This document shows positions 13,901 to 19,204 of a DNA stretch of 64,000 nucleotides, piece by piece. The notes beneath the pieces were generated by a model. It was given only the letters and a program-made list of their open reading frames with translations. It was not told where the DNA came from and did no database searches. The stretch lies in contig NZ_AP024855.1 of the NCBI RefSeq assembly GCF_024529955.1, forward strand, positions 558,001 to 622,000, written 5' to 3'. The stretch's first letter is position 1; every line of letters begins with the position of its first letter. The position numbers and the translations under genes are program-made. The stretch comes from Photobacterium toruni (lineage in GTDB: Bacteria; Pseudomonadota; Gammaproteobacteria; Enterobacterales; Vibrionaceae).

Positions 13901-13988
13901 GAGCTTGAGCAATAGCGCTGTTAAATAACAACCCACCACAAAAACAAACAAGCATTAATACTCTACGGATAATTTTCATCTTTTCCAT
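1..13988 (-). CDS. Giant secreted GEVED-repeat protein (5' part; continues beyond window)
   Basis: One frame is open from an ATG at 13,988 (alternative ATG at 13,979) to the left edge, 4,662 codons without a stop. The N-terminus reads as a Sec signal peptide (MKIIRRVLMLVCF..., cleavage near AIA or AQA). Then come a Gly/Ser/Asn-rich domain (about residues 30-200), a GEVED-type module ending in GEVEDYRFCIG (about 200-370), an SdrD-B-like module with VYLDENGDSDIS and RLYRDDDNDGVPSAGDTY (about 370-465), a right-handed beta-helix-like region opened by QGSLNQFIINANRI (about 550-930), an Ig-like stretch, and at least 19 GEVED modules to the edge. Typical module motifs are GDAPDT, YLG, DGDDxDGxDDEDG, WIDFDRNGRFDRDEF and DGEVEDYY. 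The Asp-rich motifs suggest calcium binding. The protein is probably a surface or released adhesin or matrix protein; its anchor or secretion domain would lie outside the window. The function is inferred from architecture only. Confidence 0.9.
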   Translation of the reverse strand, partial: MEKMKIIRRVLMLVCFCGGLLFNSAIAQAQQCSQSYASPTTSGGQYYFDGDGGNGWGTRNIGVYNTNLTGGTGSGGRIIISANWGWNNGNQWTGRGDYTESITIRLKVNGTTVAQLVTPNDSQNTANLSAQGGASMQSGGGNVGVTSFGQYPHGSQILLPSWMTSITSIQIEGTQTPASGGSSSGAGDDGGVRVNTSGYACNFEATDAPSSYGVARHNVDLTGLNLRFGTNVSFETANRNSALANSDSFDDGITGFPQSEIDVGTGAVSVSASVYNNTGSPRTFVGWVDWDQDNTFQADEGVAITVPAAGSSNADCTNISGANFTCNVDYIVDAADRSNTGYFFSRFRISNAALTTATISTTVDSGEVEDYRFCIGCFDISGTVYLDENGDSDISSDSVTPNEVIVRLYRDDDNDGVPSAGDTYLQQVTTSSGAYSFTELPIDTYFVATAPPTNSTAISEQTYAASNTYTNAFCDSNGDATSGDTPLTASGACYGGIDGDRADVTTNSTTREHISKVDLSFTSTNQTNVDFGFSYNVVTNTNTSAQGSLNQFIINANRIVGANEMRFVPTVPVNDTDPSGDWWVVSPTTSLTTITGTNGANTIIDGTAYSNTDGTTVIDSNAGNYSEAQTVGSSDGCSVETIPALAKPELQIDMPTNASAYAAELLIINADNTTVRNVSLTGGSLGINIYSAGITDTVIEQNLIGIDPAGNDAVIGQETCGTSLGCAGIAIANAGNGSLNGDSGIIRNNAVKTAHNNITLNNLNSQTNVVNWQVIQNQLLGSTSTTATPYHNVYIRYGVPAYLNIAGNIMRDATSDAIYQRNTSNVDLFQTITSNDIQNADDNGVHFQSGQLSVIECNIIHNNGDSGVAIDGNTNIEGYLITKNSFEGNTDNAIDLHNVATGEGVSLNTDLCNNDTGTGANNNLARPQITYAFLEGANLRVIGDMCATGEFTFEVYKASVGTGELGSDGLNAGEGLTYLGNITGQSGSTFDSSFAVAGINVGDEITVIAQRTTTGGLGELQDTSEFSANIIVDVDNKDWGDAPDTSMSTAMGDYQTLRANDGANHIVIDGDTDNNPDLFLGVLLDTDIDGQPTSIADGDNLVDLADEDGVAANGIYVLNRDRDIEVTIGKDPDYAGTSFHLYGWIDWNRDGDWDDANEQVISNTTAPVGMTTYTITTPVNAILGDTYARFRLCSSGDCNTPNGSSIDGEVEDYGEVIISIDFGDAPDTGVGIGTGNYRTTLADDGPRHSIDDDLFLGANATDTEVDGLQNTTASGDNADGIDDEDSLLIQPLTSGATAYNTQTTVTNTSGADAYLYAWLDVNRDGEFDRDEFISNGAGPGGAIIVANGASATTMPLSWGTITPPTNNTTVYLRTRLSPVALTDAVAGAVEDPRSYGYVDGGEVEDYALQVADQDFGDLPDSFDTLGLSGGPYHGLSNISNIYIGSTTIDSDGDGQPTPNADGDDVTGSDDEDAFSTPTPILPLTANSYSVQVPVHNNTGVDAYLYGWLDWNQNNQFEAAEYVVVTVPTGTTVSSPITLTFTGITGQSDGNAALRLRYTTAGLANTGWGGAAPDGEVEDHYVLVGSYDFGDAPDTSIGVSVNNQRTLLSDNGPRHGVNSQLFFGASIDAEQDANNPASGADGDDLDTNGDDEDGALLIPLHSSATSYDLPVTVTNNTGSDAYIYAWIDFDRTSGFDRDEFAGGAAGVPITVPTGTNNGNVTISWNSFPGIVVNSDVYIRLRLTSDILTDSATGTAEDPRSFGIATDGEVEDYYLRIDIYDGGDAPDSYDTLYTSNGPSHTQSNTNLYIRDATHDNSHDTDGQPTPNGDGDDNDGTDDENVDSLMRIPLLGVLDTTYTLGVPLYNWTGADAHLYAWIDFNQDGDFADVGEFTSLENISQGTNTSNQTTPTTELNWTGISGLTQGSTFVRLRLTSDILTANDWGGIAVNGEVEDHQIFIGDFDFGDAPDTANGVSANNYRTNFNDQGAYHGLDTNVYLGAAAPDTENNANTPAVLALGDDQDANGDDEDGVFILPLHNSTTTYTLPVTATNNSGADAYIYAWIDFDRNGRFDRDEFIGGAAGSPITISTGTTTSSFDAIWDSFPGIAVNTDVYARFRITTDLLSDSATGTIEDPRSYGGVTDGEVEDYYIRVDTYDGGDAPDTYDTLYLSDGPAHYHVNANLYIRSATHDDAHDTDGLPTVGADGDDNDGVDDEDVDSLTKIPLLGVSDTTYTLGVPLYNGTGVNANLYAWIDFNQDGDFADAGEFTALENIVNGTNTLNQATPTTQLSWSGIGGLAQGSTYVRIRLTNDALTANDWGGFALNGEVEDHQIFIGNYDFGDAPDTTNGVAANNYRTTLNDGGPYHGLNNNLYLGAAAPDTENDANTPAILALGDDEDANGDDEDGVFIMPLHNSVINYGVRSVVTNNTGSDAYIYAWIDFDRNGRFDRDEFAGGAAGAPIVVNSGVSNFVANINWNSFPGIANNTDVYVRVRLTSELLSDAVTGTTEDPRSFGGAVDGEVEDYYLRVDTYDGGDLPESYQTSYSNGGPAHYHTNANLYIRDATHDNNHDEDGQPTTAANGDDNDGTDDENADSLVPLPILTLTDTSYTVGVPLYNATGADANLYAWLDLNQDGDFDDAGEFALLEGLVNGTNTSAQTAPTTQLTWAGISGQTTGNMALRLRLTSDILTATDWGGIAKNGEVEDHYVYVGDPDFGDAPDTSSATAANNYQTLYNYFGPYHLFVNGLYIGNTAPDIDDGTLQDITATADDLDATDDEGPITLPPLFNGMDSYKITVPVTNTTGNIATLAVWIDFNRNGQFDDSEGQIAVVPTGSSNTPVELEWATIPAVTNNTTSFVRLRLTNRLVGQISDISSLGGEAGGEVEDHSIFFGLQDLGDAPASYLVDPLLGGPHHIITNNTNLYLGTSTIDGDEIVLASVDALGDDNNGSDDENGTSQPLTSIPINGSSHSLELTVRNTTGNDAYLAGWIDSNRNGIFDEIEGRVDIIPTAQNGVYTYSFDSNQMQNLSVGNTFIRFRLTTDPLTATDTGGRASDGEVEDFMIQIGGQDLGDLPDTSSATAANNYQTNLTFGGPYHNVAAEPNLYLGTVAPDVDGATPQSTDATGDNITGIDDENALADIALPDLDAGDNYDTNITVTNSSTSIAYLYAWIDWDRDGNFESDEIAQASINSSGSTQAVSNGVITIPASTGTETYTVTFTTDTALVDARTYGVRLRLTTELLSDGDATATVDERSLGAAQDGEVEDFFVTAENTDLGDLPDSYLTLPVSGGPAHYYVSNLYLGANNIDDDDQAYPDAAALGDDNTGVDDETGLVEPLTTVATSITSYSVDLAVYNYSGSNATLVAWLDTDQDGSFSADEVVDDLNVVATGTPFSNSTFASDNLPTSSNNLTNKVTLTWNGISGLTQGSMGLRIRVANTSLTANDWGGIAQGGEVEDYVVYVGQFDFGDAIDSAANIGVNNYRTTLSDNGAYHGIDNTILMGALLDSENDANDPTTAFAQGDNITGSNDEDGAFIPPLNNTNTTYNIPVTVTNNSGSKGYLYAWIDFDRNGRFDRDEFFGGNTAAPREINTGNTNTTTNLGWNSFPGIATGTDVYIRIRFTTDLLADTKNGTIVEDPRSYGGAGDGEVEDYYVRVETYDGGDAPDSYDTLYTSGGPYHRHNTANLYIRSNNHDNGHDQDGQPSNGAVGDDTDGIDDENADDLTPFPILATTDTSYTVGVPLYNATGSDAHLYGWIDFNQDGDFADAGEFTELTSIVNATNTSTSATPTTQLTWTGISGLTAGSTYMRLRLTNSVLTANDWGGEAINGEVEDHQIYIGALDFGDAEDGSVGTAAGSGDYRSRLADDGPYHVIDADIYIGNSVPDSEADANPSSGPIKADGDDTTGSDDEDGVTLRALDNSPVPSSYTAAVNVTNNTGQDATLYGWIDWDRNGQFGSDEVAEVVVPTGTSGSIDITWNSFTGLTSGFTLTRFRLTTNELVNLNTGTLEDTRSLFGASDGEVEDHLIYIGDQDMGDAPDTYQTLSASDGPFHGRSNSASVYLGTATIDAETDGQPSSDASGDDNNGSDDENGLSQPLANIAIAATSYSVPVTLRNSELASNPATLVAWLDTNQDGEFSAAEVVSTVNYDTTGDAPFSTDNIPYFNGVKTAVLTWNGISGLTNGSMALRIRISYLTDLTANDWAGQALDGEVEDYMVFVGEFDYGDAPDEAANVGANNYRTTQSDSGPFHGVDSNLFMGTVPDADNDAQTPTIALQASGDDIAASDDEDGLILPPLTTTQGSYSANAMVTNNTGSDAYIYAWIDFDGNGRFDRDEFVDNGTGTGGAIVTSTGLTNSSVELDWTATTGLAAGQNRYMRVRITSELLADSATGVNEDPRSYGGVSNGEIEDHYLLSDSVRYDGGDAPDSYLVRFADGGPIHPISTTLRLGTSATDGEDADGSSDALLDDITATADEDGIALPTLVLGATSYTLDANVLNNTGANADLIVWIDWNQNGVFDAAEGQVISATSTGINTAYNPSWNSLTPVTAGYYFGRARLAPNSDGLTATDAGGIATSGEVEDFRISVLTAQDWGDAPDAYHTLATNNGANHAPSANLYIGTTAADADVDGQPSVAADGDDNNATADETVPTFPVLSPSMTTWSFDTTVTNNTGGAATL

Positions 13989-14185
13989 AACTCAACCAAC
14001 GTAGTTAATCAGGGAACGAAAAAGAATGCAAAAACCACGCCTGTTATTTAAGTACGTTTATTGATGGGGATTAATGAGTAGCGGAAGGTCTAAAATAAGC
14101 AGAGTATCAATTAAAGAAACATCATGAAAAATATAAAAAAATATGTTTTTTTTAAATAAAAACGTTATCGATTCTTTATAATAAG

Positions 14186-14223
14186 AAACAATGACACTAT
14201 CCGATGAAATAATGTCATTGTTT
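14186..14223 (-). terminator. Hairpin terminator after the YheO-type regulator
   Basis: An 11-bp inverted repeat (aaacaatgaca / tgtcattgttt) with a 16-nt loop lies just after the stop at 14,234. In the minus direction it is followed by a T-rich run. Confidence 0.7.
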
Positions 14224-14233
14224 AATTACATAT

Positions 14234-14881
14234 TTAATTTGCACGTATTTCTCGCAAATAGCGATAAATAGTATGAATAGAAATATCTAATCCTTTAGCT
14301 GCAATTTGAGCACTATCTTTTAAATCAAAAATACCCAAATCATGTAAACGCGTCACAATTTCTCGGCTTTTCTTTGAAGGCGGAATAGAAGTATCACTGG
14401 TAACCTGCTCTCGAACATTTTCAATGGAGCTATGCATCATTTCATCATTATTACGAGCAAACGTTTCTGCAGTAACACCATGATCACAATAAGTACCAAT
14501 TGTTGGCATTAAACTATGAATCATCGATTGAAATGGCGCGTCTAAATTAAAATTGATACAAAGTAAACCAATAGCTTGCTGTTGCTTATTACGAATCACC
14601 GTTGTTAACGAGCGTAACATTTTACCATCAGGCGCTTTAGTAATATAAGCCTCTGATACATCGTTACCTTCATTTAATTTAACTAAGGCAATATTAGTGA
14701 TCGGCGCACCAACTTCACGTCCAGTAATATACCCATTAGCAATTTTAATGATTGACGGATGACGAGAATCTAAACAATGCAATAAGACTTCAGTATGTTC
14801 ACCCCACATTGCTGCGATACCATCAACAATATTTTCCATCGCGTGAAGAATATCATAATCACTTTCTGTCAATTCATGCAT
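14234..14881 (-). CDS. YheO/DauR-type PAS-HTH transcriptional regulator
   Basis: The protein has 215 aa and two parts. The N-terminal YheO-like PAS domain (about 1-125) has WGEHTEVLLHCL, IANGYITGREVGAP and a LRSLTTVIRN...IGLLCIN segment typical of the family. The C-terminal helix-turn-helix (about 155-215) has SREIVTRLHDLGIFDLKDSA and ISIHTIYRYLREIR, as in the HTH_22 domain. The open frame can be extended upstream to a GTG at 14,911, but the ATG at 14,881 (MHELTESDYD) has an AAGGTAG ribosome-binding site and matches where the PAS domain begins. In E. coli the related DauR represses a D-arginine catabolic operon, but no such genes are adjacent here, so the ligand and target are unknown. The gene lies alone between the giant repeat protein and a cold-shock gene, all on the same strand. 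Confidence 0.85.
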   Translation of the reverse strand: MHELTESDYDILHAMENIVDGIAAMWGEHTEVLLHCLDSRHPSIIKIANGYITGREVGAPITNIALVKLNEGNDVSEAYITKAPDGKMLRSLTTVIRNKQQQAIGLLCINFNLDAPFQSMIHSLMPTIGTYCDHGVTAETFARNNDEMMHSSIENVREQVTSDTSIPPSKKSREIVTRLHDLGIFDLKDSAQIAAKGLDISIHTIYRYLREIRAN

Positions 14882-15021
14882 TTTTTCTACCTTTTCTAAG
14901 CATAAAACCACTTTATAAGTAGCTTTATTATCTTATCAAGATTTAAGCTTACATAATATCAATGATTACTATATCTGTATTTTTCATTTGGTATATTAAT
15001 ATTATGATAACTACAATAAAA

Positions 15022-15045
15022 AAATCCCGACCAAGGCCGGGATTT
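15022..15045 (-). terminator. Terminator of the divergent cold-shock gene
   Basis: Stem aaatcccg / cgggattt with an 8-nt loop, followed in the minus direction by a run of T. It lies 55 nt after the stop at 15,100. Confidence 0.85.
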
Positions 15046-15099
15046 CTTATTTAATTATGGATGAATACTTATATTTCTAATAAACATTCAACTCATTAT

Positions 15100-15300
15100 T
15101 TAAATAAAACGGATTTTAACCGCTTTTAGCTTATTACTTGAATCATCTAATGTAAATTCAACCATACTACCAGATGAAGGTTGTGAATGACTGCATACTT
15201 GAGACGCATCAAAACGAATATCGCCACCAAGATCGCTAGTAATTAAACCAATTTTTTCAACTGGGTTGAAGCTACGAATAATACCTGTTTGTGAAGTCAT
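15100..15300 (-). CDS. Divergent cold-shock-domain protein
   Basis: This 66-aa protein has the length and beta-barrel pattern of CspA (TGIIRSFNPVEKIGLITSD..., ending KAVKIRFI). The nucleic-acid-binding motifs are altered. RNP1, normally KGFGFI, reads EKIGLI, and RNP2, normally VFVHF, reads IRFDA, so most aromatic stacking residues are missing. An AAGGA ribosome-binding site lies 9 nt before the ATG, and a strong terminator follows, so it looks like an expressed single gene. The upstream 600 nt have no gene and may include a long leader, as in other csp genes. It probably still folds as an OB barrel, but RNA or ssDNA binding by the usual aromatic patch is doubtful. Two canonical CspA paralogues in the window (18,511 and 51,178) make the contrast clear. 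Confidence 0.75.
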   Translation of the reverse strand: MTSQTGIIRSFNPVEKIGLITSDLGGDIRFDASQVCSHSQPSSGSMVEFTLDDSSNKLKAVKIRFI

Positions 15301-15922
15301 AGTTTATATTTCCTTTACGCCCAAATATTGCTTTTATAGTTAGCATATATATTTGAGGCTATCAATTTGAGTTTAAATAGTTTTATACCAAATAATTTAT
15401 TTTATCTTGGTATAGAGCTTTACTCATTGACCTACTACTTCTTGACTATAAGATCACCCTTCTTATAGCTTGGCACTGCTACTACGTTTGCAACATAAAC
15501 GGATAACAATGATTAGAAATGACATTGTGGTTTATTTAAAACACATTAGGTCTGAGTAACAGACGAATCGAACATTAACGTCTATTTTTGATGGTGTAAA
15601 TATTTTTTTTATTAAAATAGATAATAATTTGTGGATAACCACTGAACAAAAACATAACATCATGATTATAAAAATAAAAATCACATTTAAAAAAATACAT
15701 AAAAACACAATTAACGCTTAAAAAATAAACAAAAAAGTAATAAAACATATTTCAATTAAATTCTTTTCCTCTTTAACTCAAAAACAACACACTTATCATT
15801 ATTTATCGAACAATAAGTAGTCTACATTTTTGCAAGGAATAATTACGATATAAAATGACTAGGTTTCTGATATCAGCACATGTAAAGTGTACCTATATAT
15901 ACGATAGTTATAAGGAACCTCA
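15301..15922. other. AT-rich intergenic region between divergent csp-like gene and pdxY
   Basis: About 620 nt with no convincing ORF. It should hold the leader and promoter of the csp-like gene (minus) and the pdxY promoter (plus). An inverted repeat (tataccaa / ttggtata) spans 15,384-15,414. I recognise no riboswitch. Confidence 0.6.
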
Positions 15923-16780
15923 ATGAAAGGTATTCTATCAATACAGTCACATGTTGTTTATGGTCACGCAGGTAACAGTTCTGCTGTATTCCCTCTTCAA
16001 CGTATGGGATTTGAAGTTTGGCCATTACATACCGTACAGTTTTCTAACCATACTCAATACAAACAAGGTTGGACTGGTAAAGCTTTTCCAGCATCAGATT
16101 TGATTGATCTTGTTAAAGGCATCAACAACATTGATCAGCTTAAAAACTGTGAAGCAGTTCTTACCGGATACCAAGGTAGTGCTGATCAATGTTTAGCCAT
16201 TATTGATACGGTAAAACTTGTTAAACAACAAAATCCTGATGCTATTTATATTTGTGATCCTGTAATGGGCGATCCTGAAAAAGGTTGTATCGTCGCAGAT
16301 GGTATCTCTGAGCACCTTATTAATGATGTAATGCCACTGGCTGATGTTATCGTTCCTAATCAATTTGAGTTAAGCCAGTTTGTTGGCATGACAATCAATA
16401 CATTAGAAGATGCAGTTAAAGCTTGTCAGCATGCATTAACACTTGGTCCTAAAATGGTGTTAGTAAAACATCTGCATAGTTTATCTGCGAATAAATTCTC
16501 AATGATGCTAGCGACAAAAGACGGCTGCTACCTAGCACAACGTCCACATCTAGCATTTGATAACCAGCCTGTCGGCGTGGGTGATTTAATTTCTTCTTTA
16601 TTTACTGCTGGTTTATTGAAAGGTTGGTCAGCAGAACAAGCGTTTGAACATGCTCATAATGCGTGTTATGCCGTATTAAAAGAAACCCACCGCCGTGGTG
16701 AATGGGAGCTACAAACAATCGCAGCTCAAGATGAAATTGTCGCACCAACTGAAATTTTCCCAATTTCAGAAATCAAATAA
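15923..16780 (+). CDS. pdxY: Pyridoxal kinase PdxY
   Basis: This 285-aa protein is a PfkB/ribokinase-superfamily enzyme of the pyridoxal kinase group, which phosphorylates pyridoxal to pyridoxal 5'-phosphate in the vitamin B6 salvage pathway. It begins [20 protein letters not shown], the signature N-terminus of PdxY and PdxK with the substrate-binding Ser and the VxGxxGNSA-type turn. ICDPVMGD lies in the middle, and the [10 protein letters not shown] motif near residue 222 supplies the catalytic Asp and anion hole. The length is normal (E. coli PdxY has 287 aa). The ATG follows TAAGGA at good spacing. The gene stands alone and ends at a bidirectional terminator shared with fetB. Confidence 0.95.
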   Translation: MKGILSIQSHVVYGHAGNSSAVFPLQRMGFEVWPLHTVQFSNHTQYKQGWTGKAFPASDLIDLVKGINNIDQLKNCEAVLTGYQGSADQCLAIIDTVKLVKQQNPDAIYICDPVMGDPEKGCIVADGISEHLINDVMPLADVIVPNQFELSQFVGMTINTLEDAVKACQHALTLGPKMVLVKHLHSLSANKFSMMLATKDGCYLAQRPHLAFDNQPVGVGDLISSLFTAGLLKGWSAEQAFEHAHNACYAVLKETHRRGEWELQTIAAQDEIVAPTEIFPISEIK

Positions 16781-16800
16781 ACGGCAGCCTCACCTCATTA

Positions 16801-16831
16801 TAAAAAAGCAGCTTAGAACGCTGCTTTTTTG
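16801..16831. terminator. Bidirectional terminator between pdxY and fetB
   Basis: Stem aaaaagcagc / gctgcttttt with a short loop. It has A-rich and T-rich flanks on both sides, between two convergent genes. Confidence 0.85.
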
Positions 16832-16846
16832 TTTTTACTCTTTAAA

Positions 16847-17626
16847 TTACAATACATTGCCATAAGCATCAAATGAACGACGTTTTACAAGTGTCAGTGT
16901 TGTTGCAACAGAAAGCACACCGGATACAAATATCGCTACCATAATCACTAACTGATATTTAACAGCAACTAATGGCATTGCCCCACCTAAAATTTGTCCT
17001 GTCATCATGCCCGGTAAGCTTACAATACCAAGTGTTGCCATCGAAGCTAATTGCGGTGCTAATGCAGCCTTAAAAGCAGTACGAATAAAAGGTTGAGCGG
17101 GATCAGGAGCTCCCATTGTTAGATAATATTGATATTCTTGATGATTATCTTTCAGTAAACTTCCCCAACGCGATAATGCCAACACATTCGCTGTTAAACT
17201 ATTACCTAATAACATCCCTGCAATAGGGATCATATATTGTGCTTGCCACCACGGTGAAACTTGAATAACTCCCGCTAAAACCGCTGGCAATGCCACTGAT
17301 AATGCAATAACTTGTCCGCAAATAACCGCTGGTATCACTCGAAATAGATTAACATCAGAACGCTTACAAATAGTATAACTGGCGAAAAGAGCCATAACGG
17401 TTAACCAAACCACGTTAAGACTCAGGTTTTGCCAACCAAATAATGTATGTAAATAAATACCGACCACAGATAACTGTAACGTCATGCGCAATACAGACAT
17501 GATCAACGTGCGACTTAACCCTAACTGCCACCGCTGAAATAGAATTAATGGAATCAGTAGTAACAGATAAAAACCCGCCATAGCTGACCAATGCAAATCG
17601 ATAGTATGATTAATGCCTACGGTCAT
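16847..17626 (-). CDS. fetB: Iron export ABC transporter permease FetB
   Basis: The protein has 259 aa and six or seven hydrophobic segments. It belongs to the UPF0014/FetB (YbbM) permease family, which with FetA exports iron in E. coli and helps resist peroxide stress. Family features include LRMTLQLSVVGIYL, MIPIAGMLLGNSL and LPGMMTGQILGGAMP. The open frame extends to 17,683. The ATG at 17,626 (MTVGINHTID) is preferred because it overlaps the fetA stop as ATGA and follows an AGGA ribosome-binding site, which fits translational coupling. It ends at the shared terminator with pdxY. The role is inferred from family and from the fetA partner. Confidence 0.9.
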   Translation of the reverse strand: MTVGINHTIDLHWSAMAGFYLLLLIPLILFQRWQLGLSRTLIMSVLRMTLQLSVVGIYLHTLFGWQNLSLNVVWLTVMALFASYTICKRSDVNLFRVIPAVICGQVIALSVALPAVLAGVIQVSPWWQAQYMIPIAGMLLGNSLTANVLALSRWGSLLKDNHQEYQYYLTMGAPDPAQPFIRTAFKAALAPQLASMATLGIVSLPGMMTGQILGGAMPLVAVKYQLVIMVAIFVSGVLSVATTLTLVKRRSFDAYGNVL

Positions 17627-18300
17627 TGGTCTATTCCTGATGTTATATCCATATTGTGGACCTGATTGGCTGTCGCGAGCCATACTGGATCATGAGAAAC
17701 TGAAATACAAATAACATGTAATGCTTTCACTAATGAAATAATCTTATCTCTTGCCACAGGATCTAATGCTGACGTAGGCTCATCCATTAACCACACCGAA
17801 CGTTGCATCAACACTGCTCGTGCAATCGCTAGTCGTTGTTTTTCGCCACCAGATAATAACGCAACATTTTTATCAAGTTCGACGACTAATCCAGCATCAG
17901 CTAATGCTTGTAAGCAATGTTGTATTGTAGGTTTAGTATGAGGGGATCGAATCGCTTTCATATACCAAGGTAATAACAAAACATCTAATACCGTATCAGC
18001 ACCCATTATAGGTTGCTGAGGTAAATAGCATAGTTGTTGACGCCAAAATGGTAATGATCCACTATCTATAACTTGTTGCTGATAATTAAAAGAGCCTTTT
18101 TGTGGCGCTTTAAGTCCGGCAATAACTTGTAATAAGCTACTTTTTCCACAGCCAGATGCACCTGATAACGCTAAATGCTGCCCAGGTAATAAATCAACCG
18201 TTAATGGCTCTACTTGTACATTTTCAAAACCTGATCGTAATTGAAAAAAGCGTAAAGTATCGCAGAATATAGCGGACGGTTTTGAAGATGAATTTATCAT
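17623..18300 (-). CDS. fetA: Iron export ABC transporter ATP-binding protein FetA
   Basis: This ABC ATPase has 225 aa. It has Walker A GASGCGKSSLL (about residue 50), Q-loop CYLPQQP, signature LSGGEKQRLAIARA, Walker B VWLMDEPTSALD and H-loop ISVSHD, so it should be an active nucleotide-binding subunit. Pairing with fetB through a 4-nt overlap identifies it as FetA (YbbL). The open frame could begin at a TTG at 18,315, but the ATG at 18,300 (MINSSSKPSAIF) is the first conventional start. The ribosome-binding site is weak at both positions, so the start is uncertain by five codons. Confidence 0.9.
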   Translation of the reverse strand: MINSSSKPSAIFCDTLRFFQLRSGFENVQVEPLTVDLLPGQHLALSGASGCGKSSLLQVIAGLKAPQKGSFNYQQQVIDSGSLPFWRQQLCYLPQQPIMGADTVLDVLLLPWYMKAIRSPHTKPTIQHCLQALADAGLVVELDKNVALLSGGEKQRLAIARAVLMQRSVWLMDEPTSALDPVARDKIISLVKALHVICISVSHDPVWLATANQVHNMDITSGIDQ

Positions 18301-18462
18301 GGCAATTAACACCAATAACGATTGAAGATGATAAGTGTATAAAAAATAAAAATTTACTCAAATAGTTTAATTTAATAATCGCTATGAATCAGATCGATAC
18401 AAGGCAGTATCAATAATATAGATGGGAGAATTACATTTGATGCGTAAAATACAAATAAAAAA

Positions 18463-18484
18463 ATACCGACATAATGTCGGCATT
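18463..18484 (-). terminator. Terminator of cspA-like gene
   Basis: The stem pairs ccgacat with atgtcgg across a single unpaired base, with A/T flanks extending the pairing (atgccgac / gtcggtat in minus orientation). It is followed by T residues in the minus direction. Confidence 0.85.
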
Positions 18485-18510
18485 TTACAAACTTTCAACG
18501 TAAGTGCGAA

Positions 18511-18720
18511 TTAAGCAGCTTCAACGTTTGCAGCTTGAGGACCTTTCTGACCTTGTTCAACGTCAAAAGAAACCTTCTGACCTTCAGCTAAAGTTTTGAA
18601 ACCTTCGCCAGTGATAGCACGGAAGTGAACGAATACGTCAGCGCCACCGTTATCTTGAGTGATAAAACCGAAACCTTTCTCTTCGTTAAACCACTTAACG
18701 ATACCAGTTGATTTAGACAT
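18511..18720 (-). CDS. CspA-family cold-shock protein
   Basis: A canonical 69-aa single cold-shock domain: [20 protein letters not shown] then DVFVHF, with both RNP motifs and the aromatic residues intact. Such proteins bind single-stranded RNA and DNA and act as RNA chaperones. The open frame reaches 18,732, but the ATG at 18,720 has a GGAGAC ribosome-binding site 7 nt upstream and gives the normal CspA start. The roughly 480-nt gene-free upstream region agrees with the long structured leader of cspA-type genes. The protein is nearly identical to the one at 51,178. Confidence 0.95.
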   Translation of the reverse strand: MSKSTGIVKWFNEEKGFGFITQDNGGADVFVHFRAITGEGFKTLAEGQKVSFDVEQGQKGPQAANVEAA

Positions 18721-18732
18721 GACTGTCTCCAA

Positions 18733-19149
18733 TATTTTATTAAATAATTCGCAAAATTGCGCAATATAGCCAGAAAAAGAATTATTTATGTTATAGCTTA
18801 TGAGTGGAAAGCTTCATGACACTGGTAAAGCGTTACAAAGAAAGTTTTCTAAAACATAATGTTACATATAAATAGGTCTGAATTACAGGCCGAGCTCTAT
18901 ACTAATGAAATTAATCAAATTGTATAGCCTTTTTTTTAACTTTTAACGATCTACAAACAAAAAAACATTTATCATCGTTAATTCAATCTACCCTTTCTAA
19001 AAAAATCCAATCAATATAACAAAACAACAACATAAGCCATTGAAAATAAACACTTTTAATGCGTAATTTATTATAAACAACGACAGTGATATTGATGAAG
19101 AAATATGAATAGATTTGTATTGGCTGTATTTTGAGCTAAAAAATATATA
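18733..19149. other. csp leader/intergenic region
   Basis: The region is AT-rich with no gene. It is probably the promoter and long 5' leader of the cspA-like gene, followed by the downstream flank of the nucleotidase gene. It holds the palindromic element at 18,893-18,937. Confidence 0.55.
18893..18937 (+). repeat. Palindromic intergenic element with T-run (terminator-like)
   Basis: ctatac and gtatag arms flank actaatgaaattaatcaaat, followed by eight T. A very similar core (tactaatgaaatcaatcaaa) occurs at 59,050-59,069. The T-run makes it look like a plus-strand terminator, but no plus-strand gene lies upstream. Confidence 0.45.
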
Positions 19150-19184
19150 AAAAAAGGCAACATGTCTTAAATAACATGCTGCCT
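19150..19184 (-). terminator. Terminator of the 5'-nucleotidase gene
   Basis: The imperfect stem ggcaacatgt / acatgctgcc is followed by a run of seven T in the minus direction, 20 nt after the stop. Confidence 0.85.
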
Positions 19185-19204
19185 ACTCTTAAATTAAATC
19201 AATA

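Noticed and set aside
17627..17683. N-terminal extension of fetB inside fetA
   Set aside because: The ATGA overlap at 17,626 with AGGA fits coupling, and the extension has no family similarity.
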